A stretch of DNA of 58,244 nucleotides from an uncultured Caulobacterales bacterium (GTDB lineage Bacteria > Pseudomonadota > Alphaproteobacteria > Caulobacterales > Caulobacteraceae), in contig CAIUMD010000018.1 in NCBI GenBank assembly GCA_903900155.1, forward strand, positions 1 to 58,244, in the 5' to 3' direction. A program made the translations under genes and the position numbers. Shown here one piece after another: positions 8,062 to 17,074 of the stretch. Position 1 is the first letter of the stretch. Each line of letters begins with the position of its first letter. The notes below the pieces were generated by a model. It made no database searches. It saw nothing but the letters and a program-made list of their open reading frames with translations, and was not told the DNA's origin.

Positions 8062-8586
8062 CTACTTGATCACGCCGCAGGCCGCGCGGGCGCCGGCGCC
8101 GCCGATCGGCTGGGTCTTGTGGTCGTCGGGGCTGGCGTGGACGACGATGGCGCTGCCGTCGGCGTCCAGCAGGGCGGGACGGCCGCCGGCGCCCTTCAGC
8201 GACACCAGGGTCGAATAGACCTCGGCCGTGGCCGTGCCGTCGTTGTGGGCGAAGACGTTCGGCAGGTCGCCGCTGTCATTGGCTTCCGGGTTCAGCAGGC
8301 CGTGCACGGCCGTCGCGGCGGTGTGGACGTGGGCGCCGGCCGACTTGAAATCCGGCGCGCCGCAGTCGCCCTTCTCGTGGAAGTGGATGGCGTGCCAGCC
8401 CGGCGTCAGGGCCTTGAGCTCCAGTTTCAGCAGCACGCCGTGCGGCGCTTCGGTAGCGGTCACGACGCCGGCGTCCTTGCCGTCGCCGGTCTTGACCACG
8501 GCCGTCGCGGTGGTCTGGGCCAGGGCAGGAGAGGCGGCGATCGAGGCAGTGACGGCGAACGCGGTGAGGACGGAGAGGCTACGCAT
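8062..8586 (-). CDS. sodC: Periplasmic Cu/Zn superoxide dismutase
   Basis: The 174-aa protein has a Sec signal peptide (cleavage near ALAQT) and both family signatures: GWHAIHFHEKGDC (copper ligands His68 and His70, Cys75) and GGAGARAACGVIK (Cys170, partner of the intrasubunit disulfide). IVVHASPDDH supplies the later copper His (His150), and HVHT and the following His supply metal ligands. SodC dismutates periplasmic superoxide. The gene is followed at 2 bp by the lipoprotein and is divergent from gyrA across 124 bp. Confidence 0.95.
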   Translation of the reverse strand: MRSLSVLTAFAVTASIAASPALAQTTATAVVKTGDGKDAGVVTATEAPHGVLLKLELKALTPGWHAIHFHEKGDCGAPDFKSAGAHVHTAATAVHGLLNPEANDSGDLPNVFAHNDGTATAEVYSTLVSLKGAGGRPALLDADGSAIVVHASPDDHKTQPIGGAGARAACGVIK

Positions 8587-8710
8587 GGGTTATCCCTTCT
8601 GAATCAACCGGAGGCTGGGGTTCCTGCGGCCGTGAAGGTGGCGCCGCCGTCCTTGAAATGCTAACCCTTTTCGACGGTTCCGTGTCCGATTCTGACGGCG
8701 AAAAATCCCC

Positions 8711-11482
8711 TTGAGCGACGATCAAAACACCATCCCCGCTGACGGTTCTCGCGGGGATGTCGCCCCGATCAATATCGAAGACGAACTGCGTCGGTCGTAT
8801 CTCGACTATGCGATGAGCGTGATCGTCAGCCGCGCCCTGCCGGATGCGCGCGACGGTCTGAAGCCCGTGCACCGCCGGGTGCTGTTCTCGATGCACGAGC
8901 AGGGCCAGACGCCGGAGCGTCCGTACGTCAAGTCGGCCCGCGTGGTCGGTGACGTCATGGGTAAGTATCACCCGCACGGCGACGCCTCGATCTACTTCAC
9001 CCTGGTCCGCATGACCCAGTCGTTCTCGATGGGCCTGGTGCTGATCGACGGCCAGGGCAACTTCGGTTCGGTCGACGGCGATATGCCGGCCGCCATGCGT
9101 TACACCGAATGCCGCATGGCCCCGCCGGCCATGTCGCTGCTGGCCGACCTGGACAAGGACACGGTCGACTTCGCCGACAACTACGACGGCAAGGAGCAGG
9201 AACCGACCGTCCTGCCGTCGCGGATTCCCAACCTGCTGGTGAATTGCGCGGGCGGCATCGCCGTCGGCATGGCCACCAACATCCCGCCCCATAACCTGGG
9301 CGAGGTCATCGACGCCTGCCTGCTGCTGATCGACGACCCGAACGTCACCACCGACCAGCTGCTGGACCTGGTGCCCGGGCCCGACTTCCCGACCGGCGGC
9401 GAGATCATCGGCCGCGCGGGCCCGCGCCAGGCGCTGCTGACCGGCCGTGGCTCGGTCGTGATGCGCGGCGTGGCCAGCGTGGAAGAGCTGCGCGCCGGCC
9501 GCGAAGCCATCATCATTACCGAGATCCCGTATCAGGTGAACAAGGCCAACCTGGTCGAGTACATCGCCGAGCTGGTCCGCGATAAGAAGATCGAGGGCGT
9601 CGCCGACATCCGCGACGAGTCCAACCGCGACGGCATGCGCATCGTGGTCGAGCTGAAGCGCGACGCCTCGGGCGAGGTGATCCTGAACCAGCTGTACCGC
9701 TTCACGGCGCTGCAGAGCTCGTTCGGCGTCAACATGCTGGCCCTGAACCGCGGCCGTCCCGAGCAGATGGGCCTGCACAAGCTGCTGGAGCTGTTCGTCG
9801 AGTTCCGCGAGGAAGTCGTCGTCCGCCGGACCAAGTTCGAGCTGGGCAAGGCTCGCGACCGAGGCCATGTGCTGGTCGGCCTGACCATCGCCGTCGCCAA
9901 TATCGACGAGTTCATCCACATCATCCGCTCGTCCAAGGATCCTACCGAGGCCCGCGAGCGCCTGGTGGCCAAGGCCTGGCCGGCCGGCGACATGCTGCCG
10001 CTGGTCGAGCTGATCGCCGACCCGCGCACCGTGCAGGAAGGCGGCGGCCTGATCCGCCTGACCGACGAGCAGGCCCGCGCCATCCTGGCCCTGACCCTGT
10101 CGCGCCTGACCGGCCTGGGCCGTGACGAGATCGGCAACGAGGCCGCGGCCCTGGCCGACGCCATCCGCGGCTATCTGGAACTGCTGTCGGACCGGGCCAA
10201 CATCATGGCCGTGGTCCGCGAAGAGCTGGTCGAGGTCCGCGAGAAGTTCGCCATTCCGCGCCGCAGCCAGCTGGTCGACGGCGACGCCGACATGGAAGAC
10301 GAGGACCTGATCGTCCGCGAGGACATGGTCATCACCGTCACCATGGGCGGCTACGTCAAGCGCACGCCGCTGGCCAACTACCGCACCCAGCACCGGGGCG
10401 GCAAAGGCAAGTCGGGCATGGCGACCAAAACCGAGGACGCCGTCACCCGCGTGTTCTCGGCCTCGACCCACGCGCCGCTGCTGTTCTTCACCTCGGGCGG
10501 CAAGGTCTACAAGCTGAAGGTCTGGCGCCTGCCGCAGGGCGTCGCCAATTCGCGCGGCAAGGCGTTTGTCAACCTGCTGCCGATCGAGCCGGGCGAAACC
10601 ATCACCTCGATCCTGGCCCTGCCGGAGGACGAGGCGACCTGGGGCGGCCTGGACGTGATGTTCGCCACCCGCTCGGGCAGCGTGCGCCGCAACAAGCTCA
10701 GCGACTTCGTGGACGTTCGCCGCAACGGCAAGATCGCCATGAAGCTGGACCCCAATGAGCTGAATGGGGGCGACGGCATCGTCGGCGTGGCGGTTTGCAA
10801 CGCCGACCAGGACGTGCTGCTGACCACGGCGGCCGGCCGCTGCATCCGCTTCTCGGTCGACGAGGTGCGTGTGTTCGCCAGCCGTGACTCCACGGGCGTG
10901 CGCGGCGTGAAGCTGGCGGGCGAGGATACCGTCATCTCGATGGCCGTGCTGCGCAGCGTCGACGCCACCCCGGCCGAACGCGCCGCCTACCTCAAGCACC
11001 AGCGCGCCATGCTGCGCGCCGCCGGCGAAGAGGGGGAAGACGCTCCGGTCGCCGTCGAAGAGGGCGAAGAGGACGGCGACGAGACCACCCTGACGCCGGA
11101 ACGCATCGCCGAGCTGGGCGCGGCGGAGGAAATCCTGCTGACCGTGTCGTCGGAGGGCTTTGGCAAGCGCACCAGCGCCTATGACTTCCGTCGCACCGGC
11201 CGTGGCGGCCAAGGCCTTGCCGCACAAGACCTTTCCAAGCGTGGCGGCCGTCTGGTGGGCTCGTTCCCGATCGACGAGAGCGACCAGATCCTGCTGGTAA
11301 CGGATCAAGGTCAACTTATTCGGGTGCCGGTGTCGCAAATTCGTGTTGCGGCGCGGAATACTCAGGGCGTAACCATCTTCCGCACCGCGCAAGACGAACA
11401 TGTCGTCAGCGTCGAGCGCCTCGCCGATTCCGGCGGGGACGACAACCAGGGCGAGGACAGCGGGGCGGACGAGACCCCGTAA
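8711..11482 (+). CDS. gyrA: DNA gyrase subunit A
   Basis: The 923-aa subunit has the breakage-reunion domain from [24 protein letters not shown], the active-site Tyr131 in AAMRYTE (E. coli Tyr122), and a C-terminal beta-pinwheel with the GyrA box QHRGGKG at 560-566. An acidic insert (EEGEEDGDE, about 780-795) precedes the last blades. GyrA with GyrB introduces negative supercoils. Only a TTG at 8711 can start the frame ahead of the conserved N-terminus, and no clear Shine-Dalgarno precedes it. The positions equal to E. coli Ser83 and Asp87 are Ala92 and Phe96, which matters for quinolone binding. Confidence 0.97.
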   Translation: MSDDQNTIPADGSRGDVAPINIEDELRRSYLDYAMSVIVSRALPDARDGLKPVHRRVLFSMHEQGQTPERPYVKSARVVGDVMGKYHPHGDASIYFTLVRMTQSFSMGLVLIDGQGNFGSVDGDMPAAMRYTECRMAPPAMSLLADLDKDTVDFADNYDGKEQEPTVLPSRIPNLLVNCAGGIAVGMATNIPPHNLGEVIDACLLLIDDPNVTTDQLLDLVPGPDFPTGGEIIGRAGPRQALLTGRGSVVMRGVASVEELRAGREAIIITEIPYQVNKANLVEYIAELVRDKKIEGVADIRDESNRDGMRIVVELKRDASGEVILNQLYRFTALQSSFGVNMLALNRGRPEQMGLHKLLELFVEFREEVVVRRTKFELGKARDRGHVLVGLTIAVANIDEFIHIIRSSKDPTEARERLVAKAWPAGDMLPLVELIADPRTVQEGGGLIRLTDEQARAILALTLSRLTGLGRDEIGNEAAALADAIRGYLELLSDRANIMAVVREELVEVREKFAIPRRSQLVDGDADMEDEDLIVREDMVITVTMGGYVKRTPLANYRTQHRGGKGKSGMATKTEDAVTRVFSASTHAPLLFFTSGGKVYKLKVWRLPQGVANSRGKAFVNLLPIEPGETITSILALPEDEATWGGLDVMFATRSGSVRRNKLSDFVDVRRNGKIAMKLDPNELNGGDGIVGVAVCNADQDVLLTTAAGRCIRFSVDEVRVFASRDSTGVRGVKLAGEDTVISMAVLRSVDATPAERAAYLKHQRAMLRAAGEEGEDAPVAVEEGEEDGDETTLTPERIAELGAAEEILLTVSSEGFGKRTSAYDFRRTGRGGQGLAAQDLSKRGGRLVGSFPIDESDQILLVTDQGQLIRVPVSQIRVAARNTQGVTIFRTAQDEHVVSVERLADSGGDDNQGEDSGADETP

Positions 11483-11511
11483 CCCTCGAACCCTTAGCGT
11501 AAGGGGGCTGC

Positions 11512-12003
11512 ATGCGGGTTGGGCTTTATCCGGGGACCTTCGATCCGGTCACCAACGGTCATCTCGACATCATCGGGCGGGCCGTGAAGCTGGTGGACAA
11601 GCTGGTGATCGGCGTGGCGGTGAACAGCGGCAAGGGTCCGCTCTTCACGCTGGACGAGCGGGTCGCCATCCTGGAGCGCGAGACGGCGCACCTGACCAAG
11701 ATCGCCCAGATCGAGGTCCGGCCGTTCGAGAGCCTGCTGATGCACTTCGCCCGCGAGGTGAACGCCCAGATGATCGTGCGCGGCCTGCGGGCCGTGGCCG
11801 ACTTCGAATACGAATTCCAGATGACGGCGATGAACCAGCAACTGGACCGCGAGATCGAGACCGTCTTCCTGATGGCCGACCCGCGCCATCAGGCCATCGC
11901 CTCACGCCTGGTCAAGGAGATCGCGGCCCTGGGCGGCGACATCGGCAAGTTCGTGCCATCGGGCGTGGCCGAGCAACTGCTGGCCAAGGTCGGCAAGGGC
12001 TAA
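11512..12003 (+). CDS. coaD: Phosphopantetheine adenylyltransferase
   Basis: The 163-aa nucleotidyltransferase begins MRVGLYPGTFDPVTNGH, with the T-x-G-H motif at residues 14-17. It continues with VRGLRAVADFEYEFQMTAMNQQL (substrate loop) and a LVKEIAALGGD stretch matching the family's C-terminal nucleotide motif. It makes dephospho-CoA from 4'-phosphopantetheine and ATP. It follows gyrA by 29 bp on the same strand, so readthrough from gyrA is likely. Confidence 0.96.
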   Translation: MRVGLYPGTFDPVTNGHLDIIGRAVKLVDKLVIGVAVNSGKGPLFTLDERVAILERETAHLTKIAQIEVRPFESLLMHFAREVNAQMIVRGLRAVADFEYEFQMTAMNQQLDREIETVFLMADPRHQAIASRLVKEIAALGGDIGKFVPSGVAEQLLAKVGKG

Positions 12004-12090
12004 GACGCGGAACTTTTCGTCGGGCCTCGGGCTTAGGCGTCCTGAAGCGACCGGTCGTGATCGGCGACCGGTCCCGAAAGGGAGCAAGCC

Positions 12091-12705
12091 ATGCCGGGCC
12101 ACACGCAGGAAATCACCACCACCCGCCGCGAACGCGACGCCAAGGCGCAGGCCATCGCCAAGGCCAAGGCCGTCGCGCCCAACATCGCCGCGCGGATCGG
12201 CAGCACGCCGAAGACGACGTTCCGGGGCGATCCGGACGTGTTCGGTCGCCTGGTCGAGGATCATGACCGCCACCGCGCCTTGCTGGCCATGATCGAGGAA
12301 ACCCACGGCGACTCCGAAGACCGCCGCACCCTGTTCGAGGAGTTGGTGCGCGAGCTGAAGGCCCACGCCGCCGCCGAGGAGCAGGCGCTGTGGTCCTCGG
12401 TGCTGCGCGACCCGGCCACGACCGACTTCGCTCGCCATGCCGTCGCCGAGCACAAGGAGATCGACGACATGCTGGCCGACCTGGCGGCCCGCGACATGGG
12501 CTCGCCGGGCTGGCTGCGCCGGTTCGCGGGGCTGAAGGAGGAGTACCTCCACCACATCCGCGAGGAAGAGCAGGAGCAGTTCGTCGCCGCCGAGGAGCAT
12601 CTCAGCGCCACCGACGTGCGCCACATGCGTCAGGTCTTCGAGCGCCGCAAGAAGGCCGAAAAGGCCAATGCGACGATCGAAAAGAAGATCAAACTCAAGG
12701 ATTAG
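12091..12705 (+). CDS. Hemerythrin HHE cation-binding domain protein
   Basis: The 204-aa, highly charged helical protein has His and Glu spaced as in HHE domains: EDHDRHRAL (about 56-64), ELKAHAAAEEQALW, VAEHKEIDDML and YLHHIREEEQEQF. Such domains bind a di-iron centre and serve in oxygen, NO or redox sensing or iron handling. The N-terminal 45 residues (Lys/Ala/Arg-rich) and C-terminal Lys-rich tail lie outside the domain. A purine-rich GAAAGGGAG precedes the ATG. It stands alone downstream of coaD with an 87-bp gap. The function is inferred from the domain only. Confidence 0.8.
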   Translation: MPGHTQEITTTRRERDAKAQAIAKAKAVAPNIAARIGSTPKTTFRGDPDVFGRLVEDHDRHRALLAMIEETHGDSEDRRTLFEELVRELKAHAAAEEQALWSSVLRDPATTDFARHAVAEHKEIDDMLADLAARDMGSPGWLRRFAGLKEEYLHHIREEEQEQFVAAEEHLSATDVRHMRQVFERRKKAEKANATIEKKIKLKD

Positions 12706-12744
12706 GTCTGATCGGCATTCGGGCGGAGGGACCGAAAACCTCGT

Positions 12745-12818
12745 CCTTCGACAAGCTCAGGATGAGGTTTCTACTGATCCAGCCTCAAAAGTAGTCCCCA
12801 CCCTGAGCTTGTCGAAGG
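12745..12818. repeat. Intergenic inverted repeat (CCTTCGACAAGCTCAGG family)
   Basis: CCTTCGACAAGCTCAGG (12745-12761) and its exact complement (12802-12818) give a 17-bp perfect inverted repeat with a 40-nt spacer, filling the space between convergent genes. This palindromic sequence is widespread in intergenic DNA of alphaproteobacteria and could serve as a terminator stem here. Confidence 0.8.
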
Positions 12819-12839
12819 GGGAGGACGACCCGGAGGCGC

Positions 12840-13538
12840 CTACAGCCGCGCCCGGAACAGGAACGGGCCGAAATGCCCGACCGTGTCGTCGAAGATCGTC
12901 CACAGCTCGCCGCCCTTCGCCCGCCAGCGACGGCAGAACGACAGGTCCTCGCCGATGGCGACGCCGTTGGGCTCATAGACCGGATCGAAGCACTGCAGGA
13001 CGTGCTTCAGGCCCTGCGACTGGTAGTAGCTGTCGGCGGCCGACCGGTAGAGGTCGGGATAGTCCTGGCGGATCTTCTCCAGGGCCTCGCGCTTGATCAG
13101 CATCAGTCCGGCCGGGATAGTCTCGGCGCGATAGAAGTCGCCTCGCGAGACGTGCGGCGTCTCCAGGGTCATGGGAAAGCTGAGCGATGTCGCCCAGGCG
13201 GAATTGGCGTCGGCGCGGTTGCGGGCCTGTTGGAAAAAGCGCTGCTGATCGATCGTGCGCTGCGGATAGACCGCGCCGACGATCTGCTGGTCGAACTCGA
13301 TCAGGCGCTGCACGATCTCGGGCTGGAAACTGACATCGGAGTCAATAAACAGCAGGTGGCTGAAGTCTTCTTCAAGCACGCGGCTGGCCAGGGCGTTGCG
13401 CGCGAACGCAATCAAGGTGCCATTCGTCGTCGCCCACTCCATCCTGTTGCCAAGGATTTTGGAGAGTCCCAGCAATGATGACGTATACGGAGTAGTGAGC
13501 TGTCCGTTATACGTCGGAGTCCCGACGAGAATTCGCAT
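12840..13538 (-). CDS. Glycosyltransferase-like protein (GT-A fold, DxD motif)
   Basis: The 232-aa protein begins MRILVGTPTYNGQL, typical of nucleotide-sugar binding in GT-A enzymes, has HLLFIDSDVSF (DSD, a DxD metal site) at about 67-77, then IPAGLMLIKREAL and a late GEDLSFCRRW, like the acceptor/catalytic ED motif of family 2 glycosyltransferases. There is no membrane segment. The ATG at 13538 is preferred over a TTG 12 bp upstream. It is an orphan with no polysaccharide genes beside it, so donor and acceptor are unknown. The fold assignment is an inference from motifs. Confidence 0.6.
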   Translation of the reverse strand: MRILVGTPTYNGQLTTPYTSSLLGLSKILGNRMEWATTNGTLIAFARNALASRVLEEDFSHLLFIDSDVSFQPEIVQRLIEFDQQIVGAVYPQRTIDQQRFFQQARNRADANSAWATSLSFPMTLETPHVSRGDFYRAETIPAGLMLIKREALEKIRQDYPDLYRSAADSYYQSQGLKHVLQCFDPVYEPNGVAIGEDLSFCRRWRAKGGELWTIFDDTVGHFGPFLFRARL

Positions 13539-13792
13539 ATACGCACCCAATATTATCGGTGAGTCTTTACTCGCCTCACCTTGAGGTTGGCGCAGGTGGC
13601 ACGTGCGCCGGCGTAAGGTCCAGTTTCTTTTTGTTCATGATCGAGGCGAAGCGAGGCCGATCCTGCGGATCGGCGTCGAGAGCCCGACGTTGCCCCGAAG
13701 CGGCCGGAATCGTGCGCTTCAACGGATGCCGCACTTGTCGGGGAGGCCGTGTCGTTCTACGCCCACCCGGCCTATTCAGTTCGGGGAATTCG
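13539..13792. other. Intergenic region, no gene seen
   Basis: This 254-bp gap separates the divergent glycosyltransferase-like gene and the first cyclophilin. It contains a short dyad (GGTGAG...CTCACC near 13559-13581) and must hold promoters for both genes. The open frame running into the cyclophilin here lacks any homology signal and is not coding. No RNA gene is evident. Confidence 0.5.
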
Positions 13793-14626
13793 ATGAAGCT
13801 CGCCATGACCGCCGCCGTGCTGGCGCTTACCGCCACTGCGACGTCCTTTGGGGCGGCTTCGGCCCAGACCGCTGCCGACTGGCGGACGCCTGACCCGAAC
13901 AACATCATCGTCGTCGAGACCAACAAGGGCCGGATCATCGCCGAGCTCTATCCGCAGGCCGCGCCGAACCATGTCGAGCGCATGCGGGGGCTGGTGAAGA
14001 GCGGCTTCTATGACGGCCTGACCTTCTTCCGCGTGATCAACGACTTCATGGCCCAGACGGGCGATCCGCAGAACACCGGCATGGGCGGTTCGGATCAGCC
14101 CAACCTGGCAGCCGAGTTCACCTTCCGCCGCGGCGCCGACACCCCGCTGGCCCAGAGCTTCAAGGTCGGGACCAACGAGTCCGGCTGGGTCGGCGTGATG
14201 CCGGTGACCAGCCAGAACTCGGCCCTGGCCGTGATGACCGCCGACCGCAAGGTCGCGACCTGGGGCAACTTCTGTCCGGGCGTCCTGGGCGCGGCTCGCG
14301 CCGGCGATCCCAACAGCGCCAACAGCCAGTTCTTCTTCATGCGCCAGGCCAACGCCTCGCTGGACAAGACGTACACGGCCTTTGGCCGTGTGTTGCAGGG
14401 CGTGGATGTCGCGCGCGCCATCAAGACCGGCGAGCCCGTGCCCGATCCGCAGGACAAGATGATCAGCGTCAAGCTGCTGGCCGACCTGCCGGCCGATAAG
14501 CGCCCGTCGATCCAGGTGATGAACACCGGCTCGGCCGCTTTCAAGGCCTTGGTCGACAAGCGCCGCGCCGAGCAGGGCGCCAGCTTCACCAACTGCGACG
14601 TCGACGTTCCCGTCCAGGTGAAGTGA
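13793..14626 (+). CDS. Periplasmic peptidyl-prolyl cis-trans isomerase, cyclophilin type (copy 1)
   Basis: The 277-aa protein has a Sec signal peptide (MKLAMTAAVLAL, cleavage near ASAQT) and a cyclophilin domain: NKGRIIAELYPQAAPNHVERM, FYDGLTFFRVINDFMAQTGDP with the catalytic Arg in FFRV, and SANSQFFFM. An insertion of roughly 40 residues lies between the EF after the GGSDQPNL loop and SANSQFF, carrying WGNFCPGV. A C-terminal extension ends with TNCDVDVP. GGGGA lies 6 nt before the ATG, so the upstream extension of the frame is discarded. It is first of three adjacent cyclophilin genes and should fold secreted proteins. Confidence 0.9.
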   Translation: MKLAMTAAVLALTATATSFGAASAQTAADWRTPDPNNIIVVETNKGRIIAELYPQAAPNHVERMRGLVKSGFYDGLTFFRVINDFMAQTGDPQNTGMGGSDQPNLAAEFTFRRGADTPLAQSFKVGTNESGWVGVMPVTSQNSALAVMTADRKVATWGNFCPGVLGAARAGDPNSANSQFFFMRQANASLDKTYTAFGRVLQGVDVARAIKTGEPVPDPQDKMISVKLLADLPADKRPSIQVMNTGSAAFKALVDKRRAEQGASFTNCDVDVPVQVK

Positions 14627-14628
14627 CC

Positions 14629-15447
14629 ATGATCTTCGCGATCGCCCTCATGGCCGCCGGCGCGGTGGCGGCGGCTCCGGCCACGCCGACCGAAGCCGAC
14701 TGGCGCACGCCCGCGCCCGAGACGGTGATGGTGATCGACACCAACAAGGGCCGCGTGCTGGTCGAACTGGTTCCCGAGGTCGCGCCCAATCACGTGGCGC
14801 GGCTGCAGGACCTGACCCGTGCGGGGATCTATGACGGCCGGACCTTCTTCCGGGTCATCGACCGGTTCATGGCCCAGACGGGCGATCCGACCAATACAGG
14901 GGAGGGCGGTACGGACCGTCCGAACCTCAAGGCCGAGTTCACCTTCCGCCGAGCGGCGCAGACGCCGTTCGTGGCCCAGGCCGCGCCGGCCGGGCTGGAG
15001 GTCGGCTTCATCAAGTCGCTGCCCGTCGTCAGCCAGGCCTGGAGCTGGGCAGAGGTGACCAGCGACAAGAAGGTCTCGGCCTGGGGGGCCTACTGCCCCG
15101 GCGTGATCGGCATGGCCCGTGACGAGGACAACAACTCGGCCAACAGCCAGTTCTTCCTGATGCGCCAGCCCTATCCGTCGCTGGACAAGCGCTACACGGC
15201 GTTCGGCCGGGTGATCAGCGGCCTGGACGCGGTGCGCGCCATCAAGTCCGGCGAGCCCGTGGCCGCGCCGCAGGACCTGATGCAGAAGGTCCGCCTGCTC
15301 AGCGACATCCCCGAGAACGAGCGCCCGAAGGTGCGGGTGATCGATCCGAAAGGCCCGTGGTTCGCCGCCGAGACCCAGCGCCTGCGGACCCTGAAGGGCG
15401 CTGATTTCTCGGTCTGCGACATCGATCCGCCGGCGCAGGTTCGTTAG
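14629..15447 (+). CDS. Periplasmic peptidyl-prolyl cis-trans isomerase, cyclophilin type (copy 2)
   Basis: The 272-aa protein is a clear paralogue of the gene before it: ADWRTPAPETVMVIDTNKGR against ADWRTPDPNNIIVVETNKGR, the same FFRVI core, the same insertion with WGAYCPGV, and the same C-terminal Cys (SVCDIDPP). A signal peptide (MIFAIALMAAGAVAAAP) sends it to the periplasm. The ATG lies 3 nt after the previous TGA with AGGTG upstream, so the pair is an operon; a GTG at 14623 is the other possible start. Conserved Cys in both copies suggest a disulfide. Confidence 0.9.
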   Translation: MIFAIALMAAGAVAAAPATPTEADWRTPAPETVMVIDTNKGRVLVELVPEVAPNHVARLQDLTRAGIYDGRTFFRVIDRFMAQTGDPTNTGEGGTDRPNLKAEFTFRRAAQTPFVAQAAPAGLEVGFIKSLPVVSQAWSWAEVTSDKKVSAWGAYCPGVIGMARDEDNNSANSQFFLMRQPYPSLDKRYTAFGRVISGLDAVRAIKSGEPVAAPQDLMQKVRLLSDIPENERPKVRVIDPKGPWFAAETQRLRTLKGADFSVCDIDPPAQVR

Positions 15448-15537
15448 GCAATACTGTTTCCGGGTCGAACTTGGTTCACATCGGGGCGTAATCCACGCTA
15501 GAAGCGCGGTCACTTATTCTCCATCCAAGGGAAGACC

Positions 15538-16005
15538 ATGTCGGCTGACCTCGAAAACACCCTGATCCTGACGCTCGAGACCGGCCCGGTCACGATCACG
15601 CTGCGTCCCGACCTGGCGCCCGGCCACGTCGCCCGCATCAAGGAACTGGTGCGCGAGGGCTTCTATGACGGCGTCGTCTTCCACCGCGTGATCCCGGGCT
15701 TCATGGCTCAGGGCGGCGACCCGTCGGGCACCGGCCGCGGCGGTTCGGACAAGCCGGACCTGAAGGCCGAGTTCAACGACGAGCCGCACGTGCGCGGCGT
15801 GGTCTCGATGGCCCGCACCCCGAACCCGGACTCGGCCAACAGCCAGTTCTTCATCGTGTTCGACGACGCCACCTTCCTGGACAAGCAATACACCGTCTGG
15901 GGCCAGGTGACCGAAGGCATGGAACATGTCGACAGCCTGCCCAAGGGCGAGCCGCCGCGCGCGCCGGGCAAGATCGTCAGCGCCAAGATCGCCGCCGACG
16001 CATAA
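15538..16005 (+). CDS. Cytosolic peptidyl-prolyl cis-trans isomerase, cyclophilin type
   Basis: The 155-aa compact cyclophilin lacks a signal peptide and the insertion of its two neighbours. It has FYDGVVFHRVIPGFMAQGGDP with the catalytic Arg in FHRV, GRGGSDKPDLKAEF, DSANSQFFIVFDD and LDKQYTVWGQVTEGM. It should act in the cytosol. A 90-bp gap from copy 2 suggests its own promoter, and a strong terminator follows. The AAGGGAAG before the ATG is a good ribosome-binding site. Confidence 0.93.
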   Translation: MSADLENTLILTLETGPVTITLRPDLAPGHVARIKELVREGFYDGVVFHRVIPGFMAQGGDPSGTGRGGSDKPDLKAEFNDEPHVRGVVSMARTPNPDSANSQFFIVFDDATFLDKQYTVWGQVTEGMEHVDSLPKGEPPRAPGKIVSAKIAADA

Positions 16006-16027
16006 GCGCTCGGCCTCATTCTTTTGG

Positions 16028-16063
16028 AACGGCCCCGGACCTCGTCCGGGGCCGTTTCTATTT
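16028..16063 (+). terminator. Rho-independent terminator after the cyclophilin genes
   Basis: AACGGCCCCGGAC (16028-16040) and GTCCGGGGCCGTT (16044-16056) form a perfect 13-bp stem with a 3-nt loop, followed by a T-rich run. It lies between convergent genes and overlaps the stop of the minus-strand gene at 16058. Confidence 0.85.
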
Positions 16064-17035
16064 GCGACGCAGGATGACCACGATCGGGCGGTGATCCGAG
16101 CCCAGGGCTGGGCCGCGCTCGACGCTGACCGCGTGCCACTCCGAACCCGCATAGACATGGTCGATCGGCAGGAACGGCGCAGGGGCGACCATGACGCGCG
16201 AGAATTTGCTGGCCGGCCACGAGGGAATGGCGCGGGTCCAGCGGCGCAGGCCCAGCGCCTTGTCCTGACGCTTCAGAGTCCACGACCAGGGCGTGGAGTT
16301 GAAGTCGCCGGTGACGATCGCGCTCTTGCGATCGAGGTCAGAGACCAGGTTCACCAGCTTGCGGCTCTGCGCCTGCTGCAGGCCGGCCGGCACGGGCCAG
16401 GTGTAGTGGACCCCGGTGACCGTGAACGGCCCCTTGGCGTCGGCCAGGGTCGCCCAGGCGCCGGAGAGGTACGGCAGCTCGGCCGGGATGCCGCCGCGGG
16501 CGAGCATCTTCTTGCGCGAGAAGATCCAGGTCTCGCAGCGCCTGGCCTTGTCGCACGAGGCGAAGGGATAGGCTTTCCTCAGCGCCTGGATGGTCGACCA
16601 GGATTGTCCGGCGCCTTCCTCGACGATCACGACGTCGGCGTCCTGGTCCAGGATCCACGCCAGGCTTTTCTCAGGCGTCTGGTTTTCGTGCCAGAGGTTG
16701 AACTGGATGATCTTCAGGTCGCTGGCGGCCGGAGTCGCGGGCTTGAAGCGCCAGGAGGCCCACAGTTCGGGCAACATCAGCACCGAGCAGGCCAGCAGCG
16801 TGGCCGTCCCCAGGCCCACCATCACCCAGCGCTCGCCGTCGCGGGCGAAGATCCCGCCCAGCACGACCGCGCCGACGCCCATCATCAGCCACAGCGGCGC
16901 GGCGTGGGTGAAGGCGTCCAGCCGGTCGCTCCAATAGCCGCCCAGGCAGGCGATGGCCATGCCCAGACCGACCAGGCCCAGCATCAGGGCCGTGCCGCGC
17001 ACGAAAAGACTCAGGAGCTGGACGATCAGGCGCAT
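16058..17035 (-). CDS. Membrane-anchored endonuclease/exonuclease/phosphatase family protein
   Basis: The 325-aa protein has three N-terminal membrane helices (about 5-33, 47-64, 69-90) and then an EEP domain: IIQFNLWHEN (start strand with Asn), VVIVEEG (metal-binding Glu), GVHYTWP (His), VTGDFNSTPWS (Asp and Asn) and a final LGSDHRPIVV (catalytic Asp-His). These match the DNase I-like catalytic residues. Members cleave phosphodiesters of nucleic acids, lipids or sugars; the membrane-tethered type is common and its substrate is not known. It stands alone, facing a terminator at its 3' end. Confidence 0.85.
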   Translation of the reverse strand: MRLIVQLLSLFVRGTALMLGLVGLGMAIACLGGYWSDRLDAFTHAAPLWLMMGVGAVVLGGIFARDGERWVMVGLGTATLLACSVLMLPELWASWRFKPATPAASDLKIIQFNLWHENQTPEKSLAWILDQDADVVIVEEGAGQSWSTIQALRKAYPFASCDKARRCETWIFSRKKMLARGGIPAELPYLSGAWATLADAKGPFTVTGVHYTWPVPAGLQQAQSRKLVNLVSDLDRKSAIVTGDFNSTPWSWTLKRQDKALGLRRWTRAIPSWPASKFSRVMVAPAPFLPIDHVYAGSEWHAVSVERGPALGSDHRPIVVILRRK

Positions 17036-17074
17036 GAAGCGCCCATAGCACGCCTTCGATGAAGGAAGCGTCGC

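Noticed and set aside
8579..11401. Very long open frame antisense to gyrA (about 940 codons)
   Set aside because: It mirrors gyrA codon structure in a high-GC genome, is His/Gln/Arg/Ala/Gly/Val-rich without domain motifs, and gyrA is certain.
12009..12040. Possible stress-sigma (GGAAC...CGTT) promoter before the hemerythrin-like gene
   Set aside because: GGAAC is present, but the -10 position reads GCTT in place of CGTT at the right spacing.
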